Source of the DNA: Bacillota bacterium
Lineage (GTDB): Bacteria > Bacillota > Clostridia > Lachnospirales > Lachnospiraceae
Length of the DNA stretch: 64,000 nt
Direction of reading: 5' to 3'
Assembly: GCA_023392535.1 (NCBI GenBank)
Contig: JAEVYY010000006.1
Location: forward strand, 5,711-69,710
The notes beneath the pieces are model-generated. The model was not told the DNA's origin. It made no database searches and saw nothing but the letters and a program-made list of their open reading frames with translations. The first letter of the stretch is position 1. Each line of letters starts with the position of its first letter. This document shows, piece by piece, positions 35,396 to 44,991 of the stretch. The position numbers and the translations under genes were made by a program.

Positions 35396-35431
35396 AAAAA
35401 AGTGCCCATGTAAAATACATAGGCACTTTTA
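35396..35431. terminator. Strong bidirectional terminator
   Basis: AAAAGTGCCCATGTA-AAA-TACATAGGCACTTTT, a 15-base stem with one mismatch and A/T tracts at both ends. It lies just past the AraC fragment stop and probably still ends the SGNH hydrolase transcript. Confidence 0.88.
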
Positions 35432-35445
35432 TCACACATGCGGAT

Positions 35446-35529
35446 TTATTCTTCCCAAAATTTACTTGGAGGCACTCCAAAGTGTTTCTTAAATATGCGG
35501 CTGAAGTACAATTCATGAGTATCCTGGTG
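35446..35529 (-). pseudogene. C-terminal fragment of an AraC-family regulator
   Basis: Minus-strand frame ending at TAA (35446-35448) encodes HELYFSRIFKKHFGVPPSK then FWEE and stop. YFSRIFKKHFGVPPS is the conserved last helix of AraC/XylS DNA-binding domains. It begins directly after the SGNH hydrolase stop and has no upstream part in any frame, so only about 27 codons of a lost gene remain. The deletion junction is at the SGNH stop. Confidence 0.8.
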
Positions 35530-35531
35530 TT

Positions 35532-36593
35532 TTATGATTTATATCTTTTGATGATTTCACTCGCAATGCGTTCTGCCAAAATTTGATTTCCCTGCGTATT
35601 CGGATGTACCTTATCACCCAAAAGTTTCGTTGCTACTGTGCTATCATGTGCGTTTAAAAAATTCTGGTTGTAAAGATCAACTACCGGCATTCCTTCCTCC
35701 GCACCTATATAGACGGTTGCTTCGGCATATTTACCCTGATCCAGCAGATTCGCATTTTCTTCCCTTAATTCATCAATCTTTGTATTGGAAGGTGGTGTGA
35801 AGAAAATAACCTTGGTATCTGGAAACAGCCACTTGAACCTTCTCATCAATAATTGAAGGTCACCACAAAATGTAGCATCCCCCTTTGCTTCCCAATCCAT
35901 AAATCCAAATTGCCAGGATGCCTGATAAAAGTTATCATTTGTCCCCCCTATAACTATGACCAAATCAGTATCTTCTGCAATTTCATCCATTCTGTCAGAC
36001 ATAGCAGCCACACCATCATCGTGATCGCTGCATATCGTAGAACCTCCTATTCCAAGATTCGATACTTCTTTCGCTCCCAGGATATTCTTCAAAAAGGTCG
36101 GATATGGGGTTGCACCATTTGCGCCTTCTGTAATGCTATCTCCAAGACAGACAATCTTCATATTGGAAAAATCTAAAGTACTATTCTGGATCATTTCTTT
36201 ATCTGTTGCATTTAATAACATCGTCTCTTCATAAGAACTACGGATCGCTTCCCGCTCCTTTAATAATATTCTCTTAGAAGTATCTTTATATTGTTCATTC
36301 CAGATCGGTTTTTCTACCGCCTCGTTAATGGAAACAGACATATTCTCAGACACCGTCTGCTCTGTTACCGGTTCCTCTGTAACAATTTCTGTTGTAGTCT
36401 CGGTTGGCATACTTTCTTCTACAGAAGCTTCGGTTGCTTCTTTTTCTAATGCCGCTATATCAGCTTGTCTTCTTTCTATTTTTTTACCGACTGCTATTCC
36501 TGCTATAAATACGCCTATAATAATAATCGTGCTAAATACTGTCCGCTGTATCTTATGTAGCCGCCTTAGTCGTTCTAGTTCTTCACGTGACAT
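35532..36593 (-). CDS. Membrane-anchored SGNH/GDSL hydrolase
   Basis: 353 residues. An N-terminal membrane anchor (about 18-36) is followed by a Glu/Thr-rich linker (EATEASVEESMPTETTTEIV) and a GDSL domain on the outside. The four blocks are visible: GDSITEGANG (block I serine), GIGGST (glycine block), GGTNDNF (block III) and DKVHPNTQG (block V Asp-His). Enzymes of this type remove acyl or acetyl groups from cell-wall polymers or polysaccharides. The substrate cannot be told. Its stop is fused to the AraC fragment. Confidence 0.9.
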   Translation of the reverse strand: MSREELERLRRLHKIQRTVFSTIIIIGVFIAGIAVGKKIERRQADIAALEKEATEASVEESMPTETTTEIVTEEPVTEQTVSENMSVSINEAVEKPIWNEQYKDTSKRILLKEREAIRSSYEETMLLNATDKEMIQNSTLDFSNMKIVCLGDSITEGANGATPYPTFLKNILGAKEVSNLGIGGSTICSDHDDGVAAMSDRMDEIAEDTDLVIVIGGTNDNFYQASWQFGFMDWEAKGDATFCGDLQLLMRRFKWLFPDTKVIFFTPPSNTKIDELREENANLLDQGKYAEATVYIGAEEGMPVVDLYNQNFLNAHDSTVATKLLGDKVHPNTQGNQILAERIASEIIKRYKS

Positions 36594-36792
36594 TTACTTT
36601 TCCTTCTTTTCTTAAATTTACCAATTACACTAACTATGTATTTATTGATTCTATCACAAAGCCATATAAAAAACATAAAATTAATAGAATTATTAGAATC
36701 TCATTTACAATTTTTCAATATAAGATATAATAAAAGTCTGAGAAAAAAGAACGTTTAAGATAGGAAAAACGTATTTAAGAGGTGGTAATAGT

Positions 36793-37026
36793 ATGGGACA
36801 ACCAACTAGAAATTTGCTTCCAATCGCTTCACTTTGCGGGATCTACATATGGGAATATCAGGGAATGACCATATCCTATGATCCTGATTATCAGGCAATG
36901 GATATTAACGAAGAACCTGTTAGTGAAGAAGAAGCAATCGAATTTTTAAAGACAGTAGATCTTACTATCCCTATAGAAGAATCATATATTCGCGTATTGG
37001 ATCTAATTACTCAAGGGAAGGACTGA
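36793..37026 (+). CDS. Small protein of unknown function
   Basis: 77 residues with GAGGTGG nine bases before the ATG and a possible -10 (TATAAT) near 36727-36732. Acidic, with a mixed alpha/beta pattern (GMTISYDPDYQAMDINEEPVSEEEA in pieces). No family is recognised and there is no signal peptide. It is convergent with the AraC-type regulator gene 12 bp away and divergent from the SGNH hydrolase. Confidence 0.6.
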   Translation: MGQPTRNLLPIASLCGIYIWEYQGMTISYDPDYQAMDINEEPVSEEEAIEFLKTVDLTIPIEESYIRVLDLITQGKD

Positions 37027-37038
37027 ATAACGAATGGG

Positions 37039-37971
37039 CTACCAGCCCTTCAGCGCTGATATCTTATAGTTCAATAATTTTCCTTCGTAATTTTTTGCAT
37101 GTATCTTCCATTGATAAGGTGTCATTCCAATCATTTTTTTGAAATTTCTATTAAATGTGGATATTGTTTGAAATCCACATTTCACTGCCACTACCTCCAT
37201 GGAATCATGGTGCCGTTTCATATATTCACACGCCATCTGTACCCGGACCAAATTAATATATTCGACAGGTGTCATATTCATACTGTGTTCAAAAACTCTT
37301 CTGAAATGTGTCTCGCTGATATGACAGATACGTGCCATCTGCCCGACTGTTATTACTTTATCGTAATTATCACTCGTATAATCCAGTGCTTTTGCTATTT
37401 GTGAAATACTGGTCATCTGATTACGAACTTCATCAACATTGTTTTTATTCATTCTGGCAATTCTAAAAAGCAACGTCTGTAATAGACCACGTACTGCTTG
37501 CACATGAAATTCTTTTTTATTACGCATTTCCTCGCAGATAGCAAGTATAATTTTTGACACCTCTGGAGCGTGATACGCATTAGTGCAGCTTGCCTGATGA
37601 TTGATTCTTTTAATTATATCTTCTGCAAAAAGAGGATCATCTGAATATACTTCATGAAGAAAATGTTCTACATCAATAAATAAATATTCCCATCTACTGA
37701 TGGTGTCGTTATCACTTTTTGTTGTATGCGGATAATTCTTCGGAATGACAGAAAACATATTTGCATCGTAACGATACCTGTTTCCATCCAAAACCAAGTC
37801 CCCGGTTCCATCGTAACAGAATCCTATTTCCATATAATTATGAAAATGTTGAATTTCTATTCCTGCCCCATAGTTTTGGCTCCATTTTTCTCCTAATAAA
37901 GCAAAAAGCGGTTGGTTTTGCGGCATTTCATAATATCGGAATTCTAATTTATCCTGTCTCTCTTTGTGCAT
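37039..37971 (-). CDS. AraC-family transcriptional regulator with N-terminal cupin
   Basis: 310 residues. The N-terminal half is an AraC-type cupin sensor (HFHNYMEIGFCYDGTGDLVLDG ... IPKNYPHTT). The C-terminal 100 residues hold two helix-turn-helices (VGQMARICHISETHFRRVFE and VAVKCGFQTISTFNRNFKKMIG). Such regulators respond to small ligands, often sugars. It follows the 2-hydroxyacid dehydrogenase gene by 33 bp on the same strand, so it may be co-transcribed with it. Confidence 0.92.
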   Translation of the reverse strand: MHKERQDKLEFRYYEMPQNQPLFALLGEKWSQNYGAGIEIQHFHNYMEIGFCYDGTGDLVLDGNRYRYDANMFSVIPKNYPHTTKSDNDTISRWEYLFIDVEHFLHEVYSDDPLFAEDIIKRINHQASCTNAYHAPEVSKIILAICEEMRNKKEFHVQAVRGLLQTLLFRIARMNKNNVDEVRNQMTSISQIAKALDYTSDNYDKVITVGQMARICHISETHFRRVFEHSMNMTPVEYINLVRVQMACEYMKRHHDSMEVVAVKCGFQTISTFNRNFKKMIGMTPYQWKIHAKNYEGKLLNYKISALKGW

Positions 37972-38004
37972 AGTATTCCCTCGATACAGATATGAGAAGC
38001 AACA

Positions 38005-39048
38005 TTAAAAACATCTTTTCATGCCATTTTCTTTTTTGGGGCAAGCTGCTTCTGTCTTCCCGCCATTACATTGATAACATACCTCATTTGTCAATGCATC
38101 CCCGTTAAAAAATTCATCCAGGTTAAGCAGTGTTGTATCAGCAATATTCAAAAGAGCCTCCTGTGTTAAAAATGCCTGATGTGAAGTTAAAATCACATTA
38201 GGTCTTGATACCAGAAGAGCCAAAACATCATCTTTAATCAGCGTGCCCGAAAAATCTTCGAAAAATAAATCAGCTTCCTCTTCATATACATCAAGTCCAG
38301 CTCCCTTTACCGTTTCATCATTGAGGGCATTTAGCAGCTCCTTACTATCAATCAGAGCACCTCGAGAAGTATTGACAAGGAATACGCCTTTTTTCATTTT
38401 GCCAAAGGCTTCCTTATTAAGAATATGATAGGTCTGCTCTGTTAATGGACAATGCAAAGAAATGATGTCGCTTTTTTTAAACAATGTATCCAAATCAACA
38501 TACTCGATTCCCTTATCTTTTACTGGAAATACATCATATGCAATCACATCCATCCCATATCCCCGGCAGATATCTATAAATACTTGTCCAATCTTTCCAG
38601 TTCCAATGACCCCCACCGTTTTACCATGCAGATCCATGCCTGTTAAGCCAGCCAGGCTGAAATTAAAATCTCTTGTACGGTTATAGGCTTTATGCAATTT
38701 ACGGTTCAATGTCTGCAATAATGCAATTGCATGCTCTGCCACTGCGTAGGGTGAATAAGCGGGAACTCTTACTACATTAATTTTGCCATAAGCAGCCTTA
38801 AAATTAACATTACTATATCCTGCACATCGCATTGCAAGTATTTTTACCCCTGCCTCGTATAATATCTCAATTACTGCCTGATCGATCGTGTCGTTTACAA
38901 AAGCACATGCTGCATCACATCCTCTGGCTAACTGTGCTGTCTTTGCAGTCAGTTTATTCTCAAAATATTCGATCTCGTATCCAGTATTTAATTGATCAAA
39001 GTATTCTTTGTCATAAGGTTTTGTATCAAAAAAAGCTATTTTTCTCAT
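38005..39048 (-). CDS. ldhA: D-lactate dehydrogenase-like 2-hydroxyacid dehydrogenase
   Basis: 347 residues. NAD-binding motif GVIGTGKIG with the downstream acidic residue, catalytic Arg in LVNTSRGALID, Glu in the GLDVYEEE block and His in LTSHQAFLT place it in the D-isomer-specific 2-hydroxyacid dehydrogenase family, closest in style to D-lactate dehydrogenases. It reduces pyruvate or another 2-keto acid with NADH in fermentation. The C-terminus has an unusual cysteine-bearing tail (CYQCNGG ... CPKKENG). Confidence 0.9.
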   Translation of the reverse strand: MRKIAFFDTKPYDKEYFDQLNTGYEIEYFENKLTAKTAQLARGCDAACAFVNDTIDQAVIEILYEAGVKILAMRCAGYSNVNFKAAYGKINVVRVPAYSPYAVAEHAIALLQTLNRKLHKAYNRTRDFNFSLAGLTGMDLHGKTVGVIGTGKIGQVFIDICRGYGMDVIAYDVFPVKDKGIEYVDLDTLFKKSDIISLHCPLTEQTYHILNKEAFGKMKKGVFLVNTSRGALIDSKELLNALNDETVKGAGLDVYEEEADLFFEDFSGTLIKDDVLALLVSRPNVILTSHQAFLTQEALLNIADTTLLNLDEFFNGDALTNEVCYQCNGGKTEAACPKKENGMKRCF

Positions 39049-39137
39049 ATCTTGCGCCTACCTTTCCATCAATCTGTATTTTTATGATTATAACACGATT
39101 CCCTACGTTGCTCAACCAGAAGGGCTTTGTAAGGATA

Positions 39138-39213
39138 TAAAAAATAACAGCAAATAGAGTATCCTAGCAAAGACATGCCGCCCATTGGATCACCATTTAC
39201 TGTTATTTTATGC
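39138..39213 (-). terminator. Likely terminator after the antiporter (long loop)
   Basis: Minus strand AAATAACAGTAAAT ... TATTTGCTGTTATTTTTTAT: complementary arms around a loop of about 45 bases that may hold inner pairing. It lies just past the antiporter stop at 39231. Confidence 0.5.
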
Positions 39214-39230
39214 TTAACTCACTTTTTCAC

Positions 39231-40499
39231 TTATGATTTGGGAGAACCTTCTCTGTATCCTTCCATCTGTTCAAAATTATCAGCCAATTTATGTTCCTCT
39301 GTAATCTCTGCTGGTGCCGGTCCTAACTTAAATACCGGTTTTAGCAGGATTGGCGTGATAATCGTTGTAATTACAACGACCAGTACAACTGGGCCCAAAC
39401 AACTGGAACTAAGCAAGCCAAGACTTTCTCCTTTACTTGCAACGATCAGCGCCACTTCTCCTCTCGAAATCATTCCAACTCCAATTCTGATAGCCTGATA
39501 ATTCTTATAACGACATAGCTTCGCACCAATTCCACAACCAATTATTTTACTAAGTACTGCCACAAGTACCAATACTACGGCGAATGCAATTACTGTTCCA
39601 TTCATATTCGGCAAATCAACTTCCAGTCCGATACTTGCGAAAAAAATAGGACTTAAGTACAAATAAGACAAGACATCAAATTTCGATGCAAGGAACTTTG
39701 TTTTCTGTGTCATGGAAATAATAAGTCCTGCGATAAATGCACCTGTAATATCTGCTACGCCAAAATATTTTTCAGCTACATAAGACATAATCAGGCAAAA
39801 TGCAAACGCTACAATAGCATGTCTGTGCATCCCTTTTCCTGATCTTTCATACCATGCATTGTAAAATTTGAAGAAAAAGTACCCTGCCACTGCCGCAAAT
39901 ACAAAAAAAGCAACGATTTTTAACAGAACGACCGCTATGTTAACGGAACTATCAGCCATACTCGTTATAATTGTTAACGCAACAATGCCTATAATATCAT
40001 CAATGATCGCTGCTCCCAGAATCGCACTACCAGAACGAGTCTTTAACTTTCCAAGTTCCTTTAATGTTTCAACAGAAATACTAACAGAAGTTGCTGTCAA
40101 TATGACACCAATAAAGATACTCTGCAAGGTTGCCGTGCTCATCGCATCGGATTCTATTCTTCCAGGCTGTATAAAATAGATACCTACGAAATAACCGCCG
40201 ATCAGAGGTATGATTACCCCTAATAATGCTATAATGAAAGATGCCTTTCCACTTCGTTTCAACTCCTGTACATCTGTTTCCAAACCTGCACAGAACATTA
40301 GAATAATAACACCGACTTCAGCGCTTTCCTTAATAAAATCCGTCTGTGTAATTAAATTAAGACAAGCAGGACCCAACAGTAATCCTGCCAATAACGCCCC
40401 CACCACTTGCGGCATATAGAACCTTTTCGTCAAAAGACCAAGTAATTTGGTACTTAATAAAATCAATGCCAGATCAAGTAAAAATTTGTATGCGTCCAT
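39231..40499 (-). CDS. CPA2-family monovalent cation:proton antiporter
   Basis: 422 residues with about 12 hydrophobic segments and the Na+/H+ exchanger fold. VVGALLAGLLLGPACLN near residue 35 and ITGAFIAGLIIS near 245 are typical. IDDIIG at about 166-171 contains the conserved acidic residues of the ion-binding site. There is no RCK/TrkA domain, only a short cytoplasmic tail. It exchanges Na+ or K+ for protons across the membrane. It is divergent from a KdpD/KdpE-like pair, so K+ or turgor control is plausible but unproven. Confidence 0.9.
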   Translation of the reverse strand: MDAYKFLLDLALILLSTKLLGLLTKRFYMPQVVGALLAGLLLGPACLNLITQTDFIKESAEVGVIILMFCAGLETDVQELKRSGKASFIIALLGVIIPLIGGYFVGIYFIQPGRIESDAMSTATLQSIFIGVILTATSVSISVETLKELGKLKTRSGSAILGAAIIDDIIGIVALTIITSMADSSVNIAVVLLKIVAFFVFAAVAGYFFFKFYNAWYERSGKGMHRHAIVAFAFCLIMSYVAEKYFGVADITGAFIAGLIISMTQKTKFLASKFDVLSYLYLSPIFFASIGLEVDLPNMNGTVIAFAVVLVLVAVLSKIIGCGIGAKLCRYKNYQAIRIGVGMISRGEVALIVASKGESLGLLSSSCLGPVVLVVVITTIITPILLKPVFKLGPAPAEITEEHKLADNFEQMEGYREGSPKS

Positions 40500-40679
40500 T
40501 TCTATCTCCTCCTTAACTTCATAACCTTAAACAGAGTAGTCTGTTTTTATGAAAAATTCAACATTAGAAATTAATTCTTAGCGATTTCTTTACTCTTTTT
40601 TTTAGTTATCCTTGCTATTTTAATTTATTCCAGTAGAATAGTAATTGTGTCAATACCATTACTATAAGGAGTCACACAA

Positions 40680-41777
40680 ATGATAAAAAATTTTATGAGC
40701 TTTAAGCATTTCAGTACTATTTTTACATTGATACTAATGATTATTTCCACGGCAATCGCATTTATACTCTTTTATTTCTTGAAGAGCAGTTCTATTAATG
40801 TTGCATTGATTTATATTCTGGCCTTAACTCTTACAGCGAGATATACAAGAGGATACTGGTATGGCATTTTTTTTTCAATTTTTAGTGTAATTTGTGTTAA
40901 CTTTTTGTTTACACACCCTTTTTTTACGCTTAACTTTACACTATCCGGATATCCCATTACTTTTCTTATCATGCTTACCATCACTTTAATGACCAGTGCA
41001 ACTACCAGCCACTTTAAGATAGAGAATGAGTCCACAGCTGTAAAGGATGAAATCTTAAGCAAGGCAGAAAAGGAGAAAATGCGTGCAAATCTGTTACGTG
41101 CCATTTCACACGATCTGCGGACTCCACTTACCAGCATCATCGGAGAATCCAATGCCTATTTTGAAACCGTTGGTAAAAATTGTATCGATGAAAAAGACCG
41201 CCTGGTACATCAAATCAATGATGACGCGAACTGGTTGTTAAATATGGTGGAAAACCTGTTATCCGTTACACGAATTAAAGAGACCGGCAATGCAAAGGTA
41301 AATAAATCAAATGAGATTGTAGAAGAAATTGTATCCGAATCCATACTGCGCTTTAAAAAGCGCCAGCCCAATGCTATCGTGAAAGCCACCATACCTGAAA
41401 ATTATATCATTCTTCCAATGGACCCTTTGCTAATTGAACAGGTTATTATAAATTTATTGGAAAATGCTTTTGTTCACTCTGCAAGTAAACGTGAAATCAA
41501 CCTTATTATCACGGAAGACAGTCCGAATAGCGTATCCTTTCATATCAGAGACTATGGAATAGGAATTGATCCTGAAATGATAGACACTATTTTTGATGGA
41601 ATCAGCGCCCGCAATTTTGGTATGCCTGATGCACACCGCGGTATGGGGATCGGACTTTCTATCTGTAAGACCATCATTGAAGCACACGATGGAACAATCA
41701 AAGCCTGCAACCATATTGATGGTGCTGAATTTATTTTTACATTGCCTAGGGAGAACGAACATGGGAACAAAATTTAA
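40680..41777 (+). CDS. KdpD-type sensor histidine kinase (short form)
   Basis: 365 residues, with AAGGAG before the ATG. Four membrane segments in the first 110 residues match the KdpD DUF4118 module (LTARYTRGYWYGIFFSIF, VNFLFTHPFFTLNF). HisKA (AISHDLRTPLTS, His144) and HATPase (NLLENAFVHS, GMGIGLSIC) domains follow. The N-terminal KdpD sensor and Usp domains are missing. It is the kinase of the overlapping KdpE-like regulator. No kdpFABC pump genes are present, so the pair has another target, perhaps the divergent antiporter. Confidence 0.9.
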   Translation: MIKNFMSFKHFSTIFTLILMIISTAIAFILFYFLKSSSINVALIYILALTLTARYTRGYWYGIFFSIFSVICVNFLFTHPFFTLNFTLSGYPITFLIMLTITLMTSATTSHFKIENESTAVKDEILSKAEKEKMRANLLRAISHDLRTPLTSIIGESNAYFETVGKNCIDEKDRLVHQINDDANWLLNMVENLLSVTRIKETGNAKVNKSNEIVEEIVSESILRFKKRQPNAIVKATIPENYIILPMDPLLIEQVIINLLENAFVHSASKREINLIITEDSPNSVSFHIRDYGIGIDPEMIDTIFDGISARNFGMPDAHRGMGIGLSICKTIIEAHDGTIKACNHIDGAEFIFTLPRENEHGNKI

Positions 41778-42474
41778 AATTCTGGTAATAGAAGATGAAA
41801 AGAATATTTCCGACATGATAATCCATGCGCTACATGCACATGGCTATAAGACAATACAGGCTTTCACAGGCAGTGATGGAATCTCACTAATCAATTCTCA
41901 GTGTCCTGACGTCATTTTATTAGACCTTGGTCTTCCGGACATCGATGGGCTTGATATCATCTCAGAAGTCAGAAGATGGTCCAGTGACCCTATCATAGTA
42001 GTGTCCGCCAGAACACATGAGCATGAGAAAGTAGACGCTTTGGATATGGGTGCTGATGATTATATTACGAAACCATTTGGTACGGAAGAATTACTTGCCC
42101 GCATTCGTACTTCACTCAGACATAGTAATAAATTAAACAGCGATTGCCTCCTTTATTCACGCCCTTATGTCTCAGATGCATTATCAATTGATTTTGAAAG
42201 ACGAATGGTACTTTTTAATCAGCAGGAAATCCACCTTACCCCAGTGGAATATAAAATTGTATCATTTCTTGCTATCAATTCAGGGAAAGTAGTCACCCAT
42301 ACAGCGCTAATGACACATATATGGGGTCCTTATTCGGATACGGCAAATAATAAAATACTCCGTGTAAATATGGCAAATATCAGAAGAAAAATAGAAAGCA
42401 ATCCTGCCGAACCCAAATACATCTTTACCGAAGTAGGCGTTGGTTACCGATTACGGGAAGATGAACAAACCTAA
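41761..42474 (+). CDS. KdpE-type response regulator
   Basis: 237 residues from the ATG at 41761, which lies inside the last codons of the kinase gene (17-bp overlap). The receiver has EDE at 11-13, phospho-acceptor Asp55 (LLDLGLPDIDG), Ser/Thr in VVSAR and Lys in TKPFGTEE. A Trans_reg_C winged helix follows, ending in EVGVGYRL. The resemblance to KdpE extends over the receiver and linker. It stops 6 bp before the convergent ABC permease gene. Confidence 0.93.
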   Translation: MGTKFKILVIEDEKNISDMIIHALHAHGYKTIQAFTGSDGISLINSQCPDVILLDLGLPDIDGLDIISEVRRWSSDPIIVVSARTHEHEKVDALDMGADDYITKPFGTEELLARIRTSLRHSNKLNSDCLLYSRPYVSDALSIDFERRMVLFNQQEIHLTPVEYKIVSFLAINSGKVVTHTALMTHIWGPYSDTANNKILRVNMANIRRKIESNPAEPKYIFTEVGVGYRLREDEQT

Positions 42475-42480
42475 GATACA

Positions 42481-44139
42481 CTATATTTTTCCCCTGTGCA
42501 GTGTAAGAGAAGATAATAATAAAAAAATACTTCCCATAGCCAGTATTAGAATTGCAGATAGTATTATACCTGGAATAGCCATTTCCAGATAAGCCGAAAT
42601 AGCCAGAATACTTAAAAACGGTATTACTACAATTAATTTTAACAAAATTGCCAGCAAACCTTTAATGACATCATGTAAAGAAGATGGCAGCAACATTTCA
42701 ATCAATACGGCACTTGAAGATAATAAAAAGTCAAAAGAAAGAATCCATATAAACAACAATGAACTTCTTAAAATACCGTTTTGCAAGACGATACTTGCTA
42801 CCAAATACCCTGGTATCAAGTCCAGGAAGCTCTCAACGCTTCCTGCCAGAACTGAAAATGAAATTTTAGAAATCGCAGTTTCCGGTACTATATAAAGAAA
42901 ATTATGTGTCGTTTCTAATTCGATTGGATTGCCTAAGCTCCTAAAAAATACATTTGCTAATAGGATTCCGACCAGTAAAGTAATTCCAGTTGTCTGCGCA
43001 TATTTTAAGGTTACTACAGAGACCACCATGCAGATCGCAAAATAATACACCATTGTTATCGTAAAAAATCCGAATTTTGCAAATCTTCTACGATTGTAGA
43101 GCTGTTTCATTAAGAACACATTTGCTCCCTTACCATGCCCAATACCTTCTCTTGTTAATTTATCAGAGTATTTTTTACGATACGAATTGCCTGATTTTGC
43201 GGTTTCCAATCGCTCTGACATTTCGGCTGCACCAGTTAATGCATCTTCATAAAAATCTGCTTTATAATTCCAAATAATCAGAATAAGTAATAAGATACCT
43301 GCGACCGTCAACCCTGCATAGATTAGCAGCATCCTATTATCATCGTACATCGCACTAATCGCAAATCCTCTTATCCATCCGACCATTGGAATATAATTGT
43401 TCCATTTGGATGCAAAAAGAGTTACTGCCACATCGAGAGGAGATTTTTCTGTAATCTTCATAATTACCACAAATATTGTCAAGATGATACCACTAAAGAA
43501 TAGTACCGTTGGTCTGATATACCGTTTATATTTTGTATTCGTTGATGTTATCGTATACGTGAAAATCGATAGTAATTTCACGAACATGAGCAAAAGCACA
43601 AAGGCAATTATAAAACAGATTCCTGCCTTTACTCCCAATCCCAGATTCAAAATCAGATTGGGGAGTTGAAAAAGCAAATAGACAGAGCCCAAAAGCGCCG
43701 TTCCCATCTTTAAGATTATTTTAAATAATAAAACAGATTGCGGTTTTTTAGGTGCTGCAAAAAGGAAATTTACATCCGCCATCGTGAAAATCTGGGAACC
43801 ACTTTTCTCTCCACCATATAGATTTAATAATGTTAGTATCAGTATTATTAAGGATATGCTCACTTCTGTGATCTGTCTGGGTAAAGAGTCTTCCTGATTT
43901 AAAAATACTTTACTCTCAATTTCGTAACTTCCAGTGCTGGGATTTCCCTCCTGAGTCTCCTCTTCAGACGAAATTTCTTGATCCGATCCCGGAATTAATA
44001 CACTTGCCACTCCTCCAATAACAGCACCTATAATGCCAAATACAACGATAATAGCGAAGAAAATAATTACCCATGTCCGGAATAGCTTTTTCAAAGAATT
44101 CACAAAAGTATGAGATATATAATAAGCCAGAAGTCGCAT
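42481..44139 (-). CDS. ABC exporter permease (large, putative ABC_export type)
   Basis: 552 residues. About 12 membrane segments with a large extracellular loop after the first (residues about 45-90, rich in Ser/Glu: GSDQEISSEEETQEGN). The pattern (GGEKSGSQIFTMADVNFLFAAPKKPQSVL) matches the Firmicute putative ABC exporter permease group. Its ATG overlaps the ATPase gene's stop at 44139, so both are co-translated. The transported substrate is unknown. Confidence 0.85.
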   Translation of the reverse strand: MRLLAYYISHTFVNSLKKLFRTWVIIFFAIIVVFGIIGAVIGGVASVLIPGSDQEISSEEETQEGNPSTGSYEIESKVFLNQEDSLPRQITEVSISLIILILTLLNLYGGEKSGSQIFTMADVNFLFAAPKKPQSVLLFKIILKMGTALLGSVYLLFQLPNLILNLGLGVKAGICFIIAFVLLLMFVKLLSIFTYTITSTNTKYKRYIRPTVLFFSGIILTIFVVIMKITEKSPLDVAVTLFASKWNNYIPMVGWIRGFAISAMYDDNRMLLIYAGLTVAGILLLILIIWNYKADFYEDALTGAAEMSERLETAKSGNSYRKKYSDKLTREGIGHGKGANVFLMKQLYNRRRFAKFGFFTITMVYYFAICMVVSVVTLKYAQTTGITLLVGILLANVFFRSLGNPIELETTHNFLYIVPETAISKISFSVLAGSVESFLDLIPGYLVASIVLQNGILRSSLLFIWILSFDFLLSSSAVLIEMLLPSSLHDVIKGLLAILLKLIVVIPFLSILAISAYLEMAIPGIILSAILILAMGSIFLLLSSLTLHRGKI

Positions 44140-44888
44140 TACACCTCTCCCTCCTTGCTTTTTTCTAAAGATGGATCCATCTCATCTATACTTTTTTTAC
44201 CTTCTGTCAATTCAAAGAAGATATCTTCCAGTTTCTCACTGCCTTCCATTTCCTGCTTTCTCAGATCCTTTAAAATATTGCCCTCTTTCATGATTAAGAC
44301 CTGGTCCCAAATACTATCAATACTGTCAATGATATGAGTGCTGATCAACAGAGAAGCACCTTGTTCTTTTAACTCCAGAAACATGTTTTTAAGTTCTTTG
44401 ATCGCATGGGGATCAAGCCCTATCATAGGCTCATCGAATAAAATGGTTCTCGGCCTCGGAAGAAGCCCACAACAGATACTTAATTTCTGCTGCATTCCTT
44501 TTGATAATTCATCCCCAAATTTTTTCTTTTTATCAGCTAGCTCCATGCGTGTAAGGAGCTCCTCTGCATAATTTTTATAATCCTGTAATTGGTAAGCACG
44601 CGCAATAAATTCGAGATGTTCAAAAACCGTTAGATTTGGGTATAAAGATGGCATTTCCGGAATATATCCAATTCTTCTTTTGGCTTCCATCGATTTATTA
44701 TAATACCCATCTATCGTAATCTGCCCACTATACTTTAAAAAACCTACCACTGATTTAATCGTTGTACTCTTACCTGCTCCATTCGGGCCTAGCAGAATCG
44801 TAATGCTCCCATCCGCTATATCAAAATTCACGTCATTATTTGCAATTACTTTACCATATTTTTTAGTCAAATTTTTTACCTGAAGCAT
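44139..44888 (-). CDS. ABC transporter ATP-binding protein
   Basis: 249 residues. Walker A GPNGAGKST, Q-loop region, signature LSKGMQQKL, Walker B ILFDEPMIGLD and the H-loop ISTHI are all present. The closest style is the CcmA/ABC-2 exporter ATPases (GYIPEMPSLYPNLTVFEHLEF). It powers the permease encoded directly after it. Confidence 0.95.
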   Translation of the reverse strand: MLQVKNLTKKYGKVIANNDVNFDIADGSITILLGPNGAGKSTTIKSVVGFLKYSGQITIDGYYNKSMEAKRRIGYIPEMPSLYPNLTVFEHLEFIARAYQLQDYKNYAEELLTRMELADKKKKFGDELSKGMQQKLSICCGLLPRPRTILFDEPMIGLDPHAIKELKNMFLELKEQGASLLISTHIIDSIDSIWDQVLIMKEGNILKDLRKQEMEGSEKLEDIFFELTEGKKSIDEMDPSLEKSKEGEV

Positions 44889-44991
44889 TTTACTCTCCTT
44901 AACTGTATTATTGTACTACACACATAATACAATAAAGCATGCCAGCCAGAATGTCAAGTTAGGATTCTATTCCAATATAGTTAAAAGAAAC

